Source: Rhabdophis nuchalis | Taxonomy: Eukaryota > Chordata > Lepidosauria > Squamata > Natricidae | Length of the DNA stretch: 64,000 bases | NCBI GenBank assembly: GCA_039707465.1 | Contig: CM077645.1 | Span: 160,401,003 to 160,465,002, forward strand | Direction of reading: 5' to 3' | Part shown: positions 47,118-57,656 of the stretch, piece after piece | How positions within the stretch are numbered: the first letter of the stretch is position 1 | Layout: each line of letters starts with the position of its first letter | Position numbers and translations under genes: made by a program | The notes under the pieces: model-generated | Database searches by the model: none | Seen by the model: only the letters and a program-made list of their open reading frames with translations | What the model was told of the DNA's origin: nothing

Positions 47118-48254
47118 TAGAGTAGATGGTCTTCAAGTAGTTGCTCCAGGACAAGGAAGAGGTCAAATAGATGCAAAGATTCCAAGCAAATCCAAAGTAT
47201 TATTTGCTGAAGCAATGGCCTCCTGATAAAAAGAAAATATCCAAATTGAGGTTATTGCATTAGGAAATGATTCCACTCTTTCTACCTCACAATATCTTAT
47301 TCAGTCTTGCTTCAAAGTTGGCATTTAGAGACAGGTTTGATGCTATGGCAAAGTCATTCAGAGTGGAAGGTGAGTTGGAAAAACCTTTTAATTCCTTTGA
47401 AAAATTCAGCAGCATGAATTGCATTCACCTGCCAATTCCCAGGGAAGAACGGTAGGCAAATTAAAACAGAAGGCTTGGTTACCTTAAATTCCATGCAATC
47501 TCCTTTCTGCATTAGGGACTGGTTGTGGAAATGTCGAGTGAGACGTCAATCACATTACTCTCTAGTCACTTGCTCAAAGTAGGTCATGCAGTGTTCAATA
47601 TGGTTTGTTCTAAGGCTCCAGTCTGGTTCATCCTTATTCAGAGTAATTAGAATTATGCTGTAAATCACAGTAACAATGGTCTTCAGTCCCAATCCTACAT
47701 TTGTAAGTGTAATAAATGATACCATTGTTTGCTACGGAAGGCATTTTGGCGGCTTAGGATCATACTCAATCTCTGTGTTTTCTTAATGAGGGAAATGTTT
47801 TTCTCTGCTGTCTCCATTGGGTACAGGGAATAATTTTACCTCAGGCTAATGAAGGAAACCTCAAGATTTTATTTAAACATTGGATGCAGATGCTTCGCTT
47901 TGCTCATGTGAACTCAGCTGAATGGGAGAGAGGAAGCAAATGTCTGTCAGCTGTTCCCTGCAAGTAGTTTAGTCTCTAGGAGCAAATGCTTAAAATTTAT
48001 AACATTATCTGTACCAATACATGTGGGCGGATGCTGGTATTTGAGATGATGCTATATCTTTGGTTTAGATCACAGTGATTTATTTACCTGTATATTCTTT
48101 GCAACTGAACCTCAGGCAGTCTGGACCTTTGGCAGTTATGTATCTCAGCAACTAGAGATCTGATCTTTTCATTTTCGGCAAGAATTATTAGGAATGGAGG
48201 GGGGGAATTGACAATAATATTCAATATATAATAAAGTATGCCTTTCAGTTTGCT
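47118..48254. other. unique non-coding stretch
   Basis: No gene or clear repeat recognised. Confidence 0.4.
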
Positions 48255-48408
48255 TTTATTTTTAATTAGAATGGTCTTATTTCGTTTTTATTTTTAATTT
48301 GTGACTTTTTTTTAATCATATGATTTCATATTAATGTAAGCCACCCAGAGTGATCTTGTGTGAAGATGGGCAACAAATAAATTTGATAGATGATGATGAT
48401 GATGATAC
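48255..48408 (+). mobile_element. L2-type LINE 3' tail with (GAT)n
   Basis: The phrases gtaagccacccagagtgatc and gaagatgggcaacaaataaa end in a GAT microsatellite (48388-48408). Confidence 0.65.
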
Positions 48409-48418
48409 CACCATTATT

Positions 48419-48646
48419 GGTATTTGTGATGCATTTTGAATGTTCAGTTGACCGAGTTTCATGTTTAATGAATAAAGTATATAAAAATAATATTTTTTTA
48501 AAAATCTACTCACAATATTTTGCATTTTTAAAAAATTCTTGGTCGATACTTAAGATGCTGGCAGCAACCCATATCAACCATCAGTGCTAGTCAATATTTG
48601 TGACACATTTTTAAATGTTCAGTTGACCATGTTTCATGTTTAATGA

Positions 48647-48647
<1 letters not shown>
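48419..48647 (+). repeat. pair of 54-bp direct repeats
   Basis: The block 48419-48472 (tatttgtgatgcattttgaa, ttcagttgacc, tttcatgtttaatgaa) recurs at 48593-48647 with few changes. The second copy leads directly into the (TAA)n array. Confidence 0.8.

Positions 48648-48745
<98 letters not shown>
48646..48745 (+). repeat. (TAA)n array, about 33 units
   Basis: An uninterrupted TAA run immediately 5' of the Dong/R4 LINE. Frames of pure Ile or Tyr across it are meaningless. Confidence 0.97.
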
Positions 48746-48907
48746 CCCCTGCAAGGAGCTTTACCTTGTTGTTGCTGAGGGGCTTGCGCACTCTAGTGAT
48801 CCTAAGGGCTATGCTGAACAGGTGCAACCGTATCAGACAGGTCTTAGGTGAAGGGCCAGACAACATTTGCTCCACAACCCATTCAAACATGGTGAATACA
48901 AAAAAAA

Positions 48908-49735
48908 TTGAAATTCATGCCGGCTGAAACATCGCCTGGATTAACAAGGGTTCCGTTGGATGCTATGGCTCCTGGGCATTCTGCACAAAATGAGCTACAG
49001 GGCTCAGCTCCCTCTGCTAGGCAACCAGGGCATGGAGCTGACAAGCTACTGGAAGTAAAAGCGAAAAAGCGAAAAATCTGGACTAGGGAAGAAAACATCT
49101 CTATTATAGAAGCTTACTATCAGTCTGAGCCAGCAAAATGTGGATTTCAAAAATGAATGTATCAGATTTGGAAGGTGAACCACACAGACAGTGATGGTGA
49201 ACAAAGGCTAATTCTAAGCCACAATTTTTTCACTACAGCAGAATTAATAGGAATCGAAGAGAAAGCAACTAATGGTCTGAGTATACCAACAAAGAAGAGT
49301 AACATCAAGAATGATTTGCAGACTCAAAAGCAAACTGAGGAAGAAAGGGAGGAAGAGGCTGCTGAACTGGATGAAGATAAAGAACAAGGAAGCACTAAAG
49401 AACAAACACCAACAGATAGGGCTCAATTAGCTGAGAAAATAAAGCATCAAATGGAAGATGCTGAAAGAACATGTTTGCCAAAGCTGAACCAAGTGAACCG
49501 GAAAGAATTGAGAAAGGTACTAAAAAAGGTCAATCAGGCTATGCAAATCATTCAAACCACTACATTAGCTGAAACAAACCAGATGATGTATGCAGCAGCC
49601 TTCATAACCACCAAAGAATTGGGTTTGAAAATACAAAAGAACCAAAGAGGCAAGAAGAGGAAGCCTAAGTGGAAAATTTGGTTGGAATTGAAGATCAAAA
49701 AATTCCGTGGATTTTTTTCCAGCGGCGACGGATGA
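48908..49735 (+). pseudogene. Dong/R4 ORF, N-terminal part
   Basis: Frames 48908-49156 and 49157-49735 are the same reading frame with a single TGA between FQK and MYQIW. The N-terminus has a KAKKRKIW basic patch and a Myb-like helix expected to contact target DNA. The second half is rich in Glu/Gln/Lys and helical. After KKFRG the frame enters the inserted element. One 12-bp duplication plus the insert totals 1,995 bp, a multiple of three, so the frame continues in phase at 51707. Confidence 0.85.
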
Positions 49736-51706
49736 GTCTTGGACTCGTTCGCCGCTTTTCCTTCTTTCTGCCCCCCATCGGGGGCGAGGCACCCCCATTT
49801 TTGGGGGCCTCCCATAGGGCTGGCTTGCCTGGGTCTGTTCCTCTTAGCGGCGGCTGGAGAACGGCCCTTGTCTTCGGTCTAGGCGAGGGGAGGCATGCTG
49901 TGGGGGGGTTTCCCTTCGCCAATGGAGGACGGTAACGATCAGCGAATTTAAAAAGAACTGAGCGTGCGGGTCGGAAGGCTCCCTGGGGCTTTGGCGGCGA
50001 GGTGAAGAGTGAGTGATTTTCAACATTATTTATGCTGGCAGCCTGGATTGAAAGAATGTAGAGAGGGGTGTTTGTTGGCTAACCCCCCCCTCGAATTTAA
50101 AGCGGCGTTTGGAAATGGCTCCTCGTTGTGAGGAAGCGGATACTTTGTTTCCGGACTGCTTTGAAATAAGCGAAAGTGATCTGCGGCTTATTTCTTTACA
50201 ATGTATCTAAGTCCGGCTGGCTTGACACAATTTTTCTTTGGTTATTTTCTCCTCCTGGCTCTCAGACGGGGCGGTGGAGGATGGTTCCCTTTGTTCCTGA
50301 ATGACTATTTTTACCTTTGGAAAATTACCAACATCTCTTTGTGAAGTGGACTCTCTCTCTCTACTAATGAAGAAATTTCTGGATTAATTGATTCCTTCCC
50401 TGATTGCCTTCTCTGTTAAATTATTGACTATGAAAAGTGTTTCTTTGCTGGGTCTTGAATTCTTTTACAACTTTCACTTGAACTGTTTTTCTCCTGATCT
50501 GCCTCAACGGCCCCACCCAAAAAACGCCATCTTAGTGACACTGACTTTAACAGCTTACCATGGCATCAAAATCAGAATTGGCAGGATTGGAACAAAGAAT
50601 GTCATCTTTGGAATCAGTGTTACAAGCTCTGGTGCATGAAATTAAAGCTTTGCGAGAAGATAATAATAGTTTTAAGAAAGATATTCTGGAAACACGGAAG
50701 CAAGTGCTGGAGAACACACAGAAGACGGAGGAGCTGGAAGGGGGGCTGGCTGGGGCAAAGGGAGGACTTAAAAATGTCAACACTGAAATTGCAGATTTGT
50801 CTGGTCATATGTCTAGGATGGATTTTGAAAGGATGTCATATTTTTTAAGATTTCAGAATATTTCTGAAGAATCTGGTGAATGTCTTCCTGATCTCATGAG
50901 TACAATTTTAGCAGACTATTTACATAAACCTAAAGATGAGATCAGGGGGGACATTGACCTAGTCTACAGAATAAATTCGACATATGCCAGGATAAATGAA
51001 GTACCCAGAGAGATACATATTAAATTTGTTAGAAGGTCAACCAGAGAGGGAATTTTGAAGGCGCAGAGAGGGGGGGTGTTAATTTACCAACAAAATTCGT
51101 CATCTTGAAGCAGATCCCAAAAAAGATTAGAGAGATGAGAAGGAAGTATTCCTTCTTATCTAAAAAATTGTTTGACCACGGGACCTGGTTTAAGTGGGCG
51201 ATGCCGGAAGGGATGCTGGTGTTCTGGGATGAAGGAAGAGTAAGGATTAAAACAGTTGCTGAGGCGGAAGCCTTTCTTAAAAAACATTCCTCTATCCTGG
51301 AGGAAGATCCAGGGGGGACGGAGGGGGCCACGGCCCCGCCCGCTGGGGGCCAGGGAGGAGAAAAAGAAGATACAATTGCCAAGAGACTTAGATCGAAAAA
51401 ATAACTTTGCTTTTTTTAATTATTATTAATATTGTATAACCTTATGTCTGGATGTTTGTACACGACTGCTAGCATAGAATGGAGAATTTAGGAACCTTGT
51501 ACTTATTTTCACCTTGTAGTACTTTTGGAAAAATGTTCTTTTAATGTTTTATTATGAAGCCCTAGAAGGGCCAATGATCCCGACGCGAAAGTTCTTAATA
51601 TGTTTCTGTATCCCTTACCCTACCCTTTTCGAAAATGGTAAAAACCAATAAAACTTTTTCAATACAAAAAAAATAATAATCAAGGGGGGGGGGGAAATTC
51701 CGTGGA
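49700..51706 (+). mobile_element. HAL1-like element (L1 ORF1, no ORF2)
   Basis: The element spans 49712-51694 (1,983 bp) between perfect 12-bp repeats aaattccgtgga (49700-49711, 51695-51706). Order: GC-rich 5' region of about 850 bp, an L1-type ORF1 (50560-51404), a short 3' region with aataaaactttttcaatac and an A run, then TAATAATCAA and an 11-base G run. There is no endonuclease or RT. It would need L1 ORF2 protein supplied in trans. The structure recalls mammalian HAL1 elements. Confidence 0.85.
50560..51404 (+). pseudogene. L1-type ORF1 protein with one frameshift
   Basis: Starts MASKSELAGLEQRMSSLESV. Residues about 8-80 form a heptad-rich coiled coil, expected to trimerise. Residues about 88-165 look like the L1 ORF1 RRM (MSYFLRFQNISEES, ILADYLHKP, DIDLVYRINSTYAR, REIHIKFVRRSTREGILK). 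A one-base shift at the G run near 51070 moves the frame. The C-terminal domain continues in 51105-51404 (KKIREMRRKYSFLSKKLF, FKWAMPEGMLVFW, then a Gly/Pro-rich, basic end). Total about 280 residues, close to the usual ORF1 size. In L1 this protein binds element RNA as a chaperone. Only one lesion is visible, so the copy is young or the shift is recent. Confidence 0.85.
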
Positions 51707-54258
51707 GACCTGAGCAACTTGAAGAACCTAAGGCAAGGCCAGTTAAAGAACAAACAGGTCAAAAGCAGCCTGGAAGCAAGATACAATTTAGAGAATAAGG
51801 AGATTGCGGTAGTAATTGAAGAGCTGAAACAGAGGGTTGTTGCCATTGTTGAAAAGATTAAAAGGTATGAAAACCGAGTAACTCAGTTCAAAGAAAACTC
51901 ACAGTTCAGAGCAAATCAGGACCACTTTTATAAGAGCTTATAAAGTGGAGGTGGAGTAACAACAAATGAAAAGCCTGATAAAGAGAAAGCTCTGAAATTC
52001 TGGAAGAATCTGTGGGAAAACAAAAAGCACAACAGAAATGCAAAATGGACCAAACAGATTGAGGATTCTGTTAAAGTACATAAAATGGAAGATGTGAAAA
52101 TAACAAAAGAAATGGTGCAAAGGCAGTCAAGAAAAGTGAAGAACTGGAGTGCACCTGGACCAGATGAGTTACATGGCTTCTGGTTAAAGGCACAAGTGTG
52201 CACAAAAGATTGGCAGCCCAAATGAACCAGATCTTAAAAACACCTGAAAATGATGAATGGATGACAACTGGAAGGACATTTTTAATCCAAAAAGATAAGG
52301 AAAGGAACCTGGAAACTATAGGCCAATCACCTGTTTGCCAACAACATACAGGCTCCTTACTGGTATCATTACAAACCAAATTTATGGATACTTGGAAAGA
52401 AATAACTTGCTTCCTGTAGAACAGAAAGGATGCTGCAAAAATTCAAGAGGAACAAAGGACCAACTGCTGATTGACAAGCTAATCCTAAAGAATTCAAAGA
52501 AAAGACGAACCAACCTGTTCATGGCTTGGATAGACTATAAGAAAGGGTTTGATTCAGTTCCCCATAGCTGGATCAAGAAATGCCTGGAAATCTTTGGCAT
52601 CAGCAGCAACATACAAAAATTCATGGAAACTTCAATGAATCTCTGGAAAACAAAACTTATGGCTAATGAAGAACTGGGTTTTCCAGGGTGATTCCCTTTC
52701 GCCCCTTCTTTTTATACTCTCAATGCTACCACTAACAATCATTTTGAAGAAGATGAACTGTGGATACGAACTTGCAAAGAAAGGACTGAAAATTTCGCAC
52801 TTGATGTACATGGATGATTTGAAGCTGTTTGGTAAAACAAAAGCTGAACTGAATTTATTAATTGAAAGCACAAAAGAATTTAGCCAAGACATTAGTATGC
52901 AGTTTGGAATTGTACAACAATGGCAACCAAAGTAGGCAAGGTCATAGAAGATGATGGAATAGAACTTGAGAATGAAGAAATGATAAAGGCAGTAAAACCA
53001 AAAGAAGGCTACAAGTACTTGGGGATTTTAGAGGCCTCTGACTTAATGCATAATAAAGTCAAGGAATTAACTTCAACCAAGTACATTCGACGAATCTGCA
53101 AGATATTAAAGTCCAAATTGAGTGGAGGAAACATCATAAAAGCCATAAATACCTGGGCTATACCTGTGATTCGATACTCTGCAGGAATAATTGACTGGAC
53201 CCAGATGGAGTTGGACAATTTGGACAGAAAAATGAGGAAGCTTATGACAATGAATCATGCTTTGCACCCTAAAAGTGATGTTGACCGATTATATCTACCA
53301 AGAGCAGAAGATGGTAGAGGACTCCTACAAGTAAAGCAGACTGTGGAAGAAGAAAGACACAGCTTGAATGATTACATCCAGAAAAGTGAAGAACCAAGGA
53401 TTAAGGAAGTAAATAAAGGAGGCCTTTTAAAGACAACTAAGTCAAAAGCTGAATATAAGAAAGAAGTAATTGAGAAACAAGCTGAAAATTGGAAAAGCAA
53501 AGCTTTGCATAGCCAATACTTGAAAAGTATTGAAGGCAAAGCTGACCAAAAACTAACTTGGAACTGGTTAAGATCGGGAGTGCTGAAAAAAGAAACAGAA
53601 GGCTTTATTTTGGCAGCTCAAGAACAAGCCTTAGCCACAAACTGCATGAAGGCAAAAATTCAACATGTTACCACCAACAGCAAATGTCTCCCCGGTAATG
53701 AGAAAGATGAAACAGTCGACCACCTGATCAGTGGGTGCCGCAAAATTTCACAAACTGACTACCTACAATGCCATGACTGCATTGCTAAGAACATTCACTG
53801 GAAATTGTGCCAGAAGTTTGGATTTGAGTACAGCAAAAACCACTGGGAACATCAGGTTGAGAAAGTTTTAGAAAATGAGAAAGTCAAGATCTTGTGGGAC
53901 TTCAGAATTCAGACTGACAGGCACTTGTCCTACAACACAACTGATATAAGAATAGTTGAAAAGAAAAAAGTATGGTTCCTTGCAATACCTGGTGATGCAC
54001 GAATTGAAAATAAGCAGCAAGAAAAAAATCACAAAATACCGGGACTTGCAAATTGAAGTTGAGCGACTGTGGAAAAAGAAATTGCGTGTTGTCCCGATTG
54101 TAATTGGAGCCCTTGAAGCAATACCTAAAGGGCTACCTCACTATGTAGACATTCTAAATTTACCAGACTTGAACATTCTGACTCTACAAAAAACCACCCT
54201 ACTTGGAACAGCTTATATCCTCCGACATTACCTTAACAGTTCCCAGGTCCTTGGTTAG
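51707..54258 (+). pseudogene. Dong/R4 ORF, RT and endonuclease part
   Basis: Frame 51719-51943 continues the N-terminal part. A stop at 51941 and shifts break the linker (KNWSAPGPDELHGFW near 52140, the fingers region). RT lies in 52335-52691 and 52666-52935; the thumb, Cys/His motif and endonuclease in 52920-54056; the last 70 residues in 53956-54258. The palm motif YMDD is intact. In the endonuclease region the expected PD is TD, and the second acidic position before IPGD is missing, so nuclease activity is doubtful even if frames were intact. Confidence 0.85.
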
Positions 54259-54323
54259 GACTTGAGCTGTTGAGCTACCAACCAGCCCCAAAGGCTGTGA
54301 ATCTCACCAAGGATTAACCACAG

Positions 54324-54609
54324 AATAATAATGTTATTCTCATACAAGCTACAAACATTTTAATACCAGATGTCTTGTAAACATTGGAGAACAGATATTT
54401 TCAATAGATAGGGATGAATGTATTGGCTTTTCATACAAAATCACTTCTCTTTTGAATGACTAACAAAAGTTAAAAAAAGAAACCATTCAAAGTAAGAATC
54501 CAAGTATAAACTGAGTAATGTATGCTATTTACAAATCAGGTTTCCTATTCCAGAACTTCATTTACCTTGGTATATCATTAGAGCCATTTGGATTTAATTA
54601 TTAAAGTAT
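54324..54609. other. unique stretch after the R4 element
   Basis: Begins with a TAA remnant (aataataat). Nothing else recognised. Confidence 0.45.
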
Positions 54610-54700
54610 TGATCTAGAAAATCAGAGACAATGAGTTCCAGCTTCCTTTAGGCCTGAAAGACAGCTGGATGATTTTGGAACAGTCTCATTCTCTTGGCGC
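54610..54700 (+). mobile_element. tRNA-derived SINE fragment, first of two
   Basis: The phrases gagttccagcttcctttagg, cctgaaagacagctggatga and ggaacagtctcattctctt follow the body of the next SINE copy. Confidence 0.55.
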
Positions 54701-54706
54701 AAGACA

Positions 54707-54977
54707 GCCAGTTTGGTTTGGTAGTTAAGGTATCAGGATAGAACCCAAGACATTGAAGGTTCTGGTCCCACTTAGGCATGGAAGTCGCTGAGTGATTTTG
54801 GGCCAATCATTCTCCCTTCACCCATGACATCATTGATTTTTTTAAAAGCAGATCCTGCACATGGGAAAACACTACAGAGAGGGGGGGGGGGGAGAAAGTC
54901 TATTGATTCAACTCATCTAATAGAATTGTTGGGGAGAAAATAGGAGGCAGGAGTATTAGGTATGTTTGCTGTCTTCA
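54707..54977 (+). mobile_element. tRNA-derived SINE, second, with GATA tail
   Basis: The head gccagtttggtttggtagtt is box A-like, and gttctggtcccacttagg is box B-like. The body (tgattttgggccaatcattc) and tail (aaaataggaggcaggagtat, gtttgctgtcttcag) match the copy at 21440. A 12-base G run sits inside (54881-54892). The tail becomes the GATA array. Confidence 0.7.
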
Positions 54978-54993
54978 GATAGATAGATAAGAT

Positions 54994-55074
<81 letters not shown>

Positions 55075-55157
55075 GTAGGTAGGTAGGTAGGTAGGTAGGT
55101 AGGTAGGTAGGTAGGTAGGTAGGTAGGTAGGTAGGTAGATAGGTAGATAGGTAGATA
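54977..55157 (+). repeat. (GATA)n(GGTA)n compound array
   Basis: About 23 GATA units then about 17 GGTA units, ending in mixed units. GATA arrays are abundant in snakes (Bkm-type). The Thr/Leu/Pro/Tyr frame across it is an artefact. Confidence 0.97.
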
Positions 55158-56767
55158 AAGGATGGATGGATGAATGGATCAATGGATCAATGGATGGATA
55201 GAGCGATAGATAGAGAGATGGATGAATGGATGGATGGATAAGACAGATAGAAAGACAGACATCAGAAATATGAAAAAATATAACAATATTTTGTTAGAGA
55301 AATTATTTTAAAGAAATTATGATCTATTTGCTGCTTGTACTATTTTATTGTGTTACTTTCAATTTCATGTGGAAATCCTTGGTGGCTTTCAATTAAAAAA
55401 AGGGATGATGAGGATGATGATTGATTGATCACCATGATGATAAATATGAGAGGCAGGGAGGGAGGGAGGGAGGGGGAGGGGGGGAAATTGTTATGGTAAT
55501 TTGGAGTCATACAGTTTAGAATTTCTATCATTAAAGACTTCTTTTCCCTAAAGTTCAAGGTATGCATCATTTCATTTAATTTCCAACTTAATGTCTTTAG
55601 GACTGACTTGTAGGTGTGCAAGGAAAGATTGAAAAATATGTTCAAAATTAATTATGCGTTTGTACTTTATGATTCAAGAAGACAGTGATAACTGAGCTAT
55701 GTATTCTTGATGTGTTTATAAGCTACATCAAATATAGACAGTCATTAGCTGTCTTTTGAATATTCACAAAAATATAAGAAAATGTTACCGCTACTTAAAA
55801 TTGGCCAAAATAGTTATATAAGCCAATTTAGCACAAACAAACAAAAAATCTACTAGACATATACTCCTCCTTTGTAGGTTATTTCTCAGCAATTATAGTG
55901 ACAGGTCAAAAGGGGGGGAAATAAGAGTAATTTGAAAAAGAAAAAACATAATAGGAAAAGTACTGAACTCCAAAGAACTAAATGAAATCTTGCTGAGTTT
56001 AGTTTTGACTTGTGTGAAGCTGACTTTCTGGTCTCTGGTGGAAAGCTGAAAGTTACAAAATTCTTTTGTCGTATATACATGGAGACATCACATTCTTGAT
56101 GTTTTTGCCCTACACCTTATAATTATGAGCAAATGTCCACACACAGTGACGCAGCATCCCAAACGTATCAAGCAAAACAACCTAATATTGGAGGGATGTT
56201 GTATTCTCATAGAGAGCTAATTCTAGATGTACTACTTCAGCATTTTCCTTTAGTCCATTTTGAAAGACTTTGTAACGATGCCCACAAAATCACCAAAAGA
56301 TCAAGTTGTAGTGTCTTCATTCCCAGTTATTAAGTCATTAATTATCTGGCAAGCTCCTTTTTAAAATTCCCGGTTCTTTCAAAGCAAGAGCAGTGGAATC
56401 ATATAGGCAAGTTTATTTGTTTTGCTCTTGAGCTGAAGTTAAGATTGAAACTTTCAAGAGAATCATCTATCATTTTGGCTTGAAAGAGGGAAGAAAAATC
56501 TGAAATACTCCTTTTCTTGACAAATTGAGACATCACTATAATAATGTTTTAAGAACTCCTGTGTTACACCCACATAGAGACCACTTTTAATGTAACAAAT
56601 CCATTGCTCTTATTTGTTGTGATTATGATTGTTCTTGTACCCTTACATTGAAATTAAGTACTTAATTTCAGGGGCTGAAAAAATAAGATTACTTAGTAGA
56701 AGAAAGCCAGCCATCACATGATGAATTAAATTTATCCTGAATTAGCATATTGTTCCATGTGATTCAG
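55158..56767. other. unique stretch with purine-rich repeats
   Basis: Starts with decayed GATG/GGAT units to 55260; has (GGGA)n at 55449-55485. No gene recognised. Confidence 0.5.
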
Positions 56768-56905
56768 GATTACTTAGAGTGGCCAACAGAGGTCCATCGG
56801 CATTTTTGACAGAAGTCCTTTCAGGTCCTACATGGAGATGCTATGAATTGAAGCTGGGAATTTTGGCAGATGAACCAAGTACTCTACCATCGCCCTTTCT
56901 CTAGA
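56768..56905 (-). mobile_element. tRNA-derived SINE fragment
   Basis: Read on the minus strand: gggcgatggtagagtacttg (box A-like), agcttcaattcatagcatct (box B-like), then catgtaggacctgaaagga, in the order of a widespread reptile tRNA SINE. Confidence 0.5.
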
Positions 56906-57543
56906 TTGGAGGAGAAGCAATCAGCTTGTAGCTCAAGTTAGCCCTTAACCTAATTTCAAACACTTTATCTAACCAATCGTTTAGTATCTGTGGTAAATGC
57001 TATATCTCTTTACTGACATCTGCTGCTTGAGACAGAGCAAAGAGGTGTCAAAACCAAAGAGAATAAATGGCATTGGCCTCACCCACAGCTGGCATAAAGA
57101 CCCCAATATATTATCCATGAAGGATAGCAGCCTATGTCAGAAACCATGGGGCTCACCCCTGCTCTATCACATGGCTTACTAATGCAGAGACACTCAGATT
57201 GAGCAGGAACACACAGCAATCTCCAATTTCTTTTCAGTGGGTAGGTTCTTAGATCACAAAGTCTGTGTTCCTTCTACTCACCTTACAGTTCCAACAGTGG
57301 TCTTTAAAAAGAAATGGGGCACAACGCACTAAGCCTTAGAAAATGCCTAAAGCTAGCTTTGCCTCCAAGGTAGAGTTTGTGAGGAAAACAAAACAAAAAA
57401 CCAAAAAACAAAAAAGCCTCAGGATGATTTTCATGAAAGAAATTTGATAATAATAAACCTTTGGTTTTTTTAGTAATGTCCCAAAATGCAAAATAGGCAG
57501 TAAAATCATTAAAAAGTTTGTTCCTGCAGAAAATCTATAATAC
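56906..57543. other. unique non-coding stretch
   Basis: Nothing recognised. Confidence 0.4.
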
Positions 57544-57559
57544 ACAGACACACACACAC

Positions 57560-57653
<94 letters not shown>
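57544..57653 (+). repeat. (CA)n(GA)n microsatellite
   Basis: A short CA run precedes about 45 GA units. Leu/Ser frames on the minus strand are artefacts. Confidence 0.97.

Positions 57654-57656
<3 letters not shown>

Larger units (their letters stand above)
48746..54323 (+). mobile_element. Dong/R4-clade LINE, near full length, disrupted
   Basis: About 3.6 kb of LINE plus a 1.98-kb insertion. Order along the plus strand: short 5' UTR; a basic N-terminal region with a Myb/SANT-like WTREENISIIEAYYQSEP (49076-49140); a charged linker; reverse transcriptase ([18 protein letters not shown] near 52530, [13 protein letters not shown] at 52687, MYMDDLKLFG with the YMDD active site at 52804); a thumb region with RYSAGIIDWT and LHPKSDVDRLYLPR; a Cys/His motif (C..., HLISGC near 53685-53740); and a restriction-like endonuclease region (TDIRIVEKKKVWFLAIPGD, then LQIEVERLWKKK). 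Single ORF in this clade; here broken by one stop at 49154-49156, frameshifts near 52200, 52340, 52690 and 54040, and the insertion. TAA repeats flank both ends. Confidence 0.93.

Noticed and set aside
48591..48890. Frames of repeated Tyr or Ile
   Set aside because: Translation of the (TAA)n array.
54913..55182. Repeat protein of Tyr, Leu, Pro and Thr
   Set aside because: Translation of the GATA/GGTA array on the minus strand.
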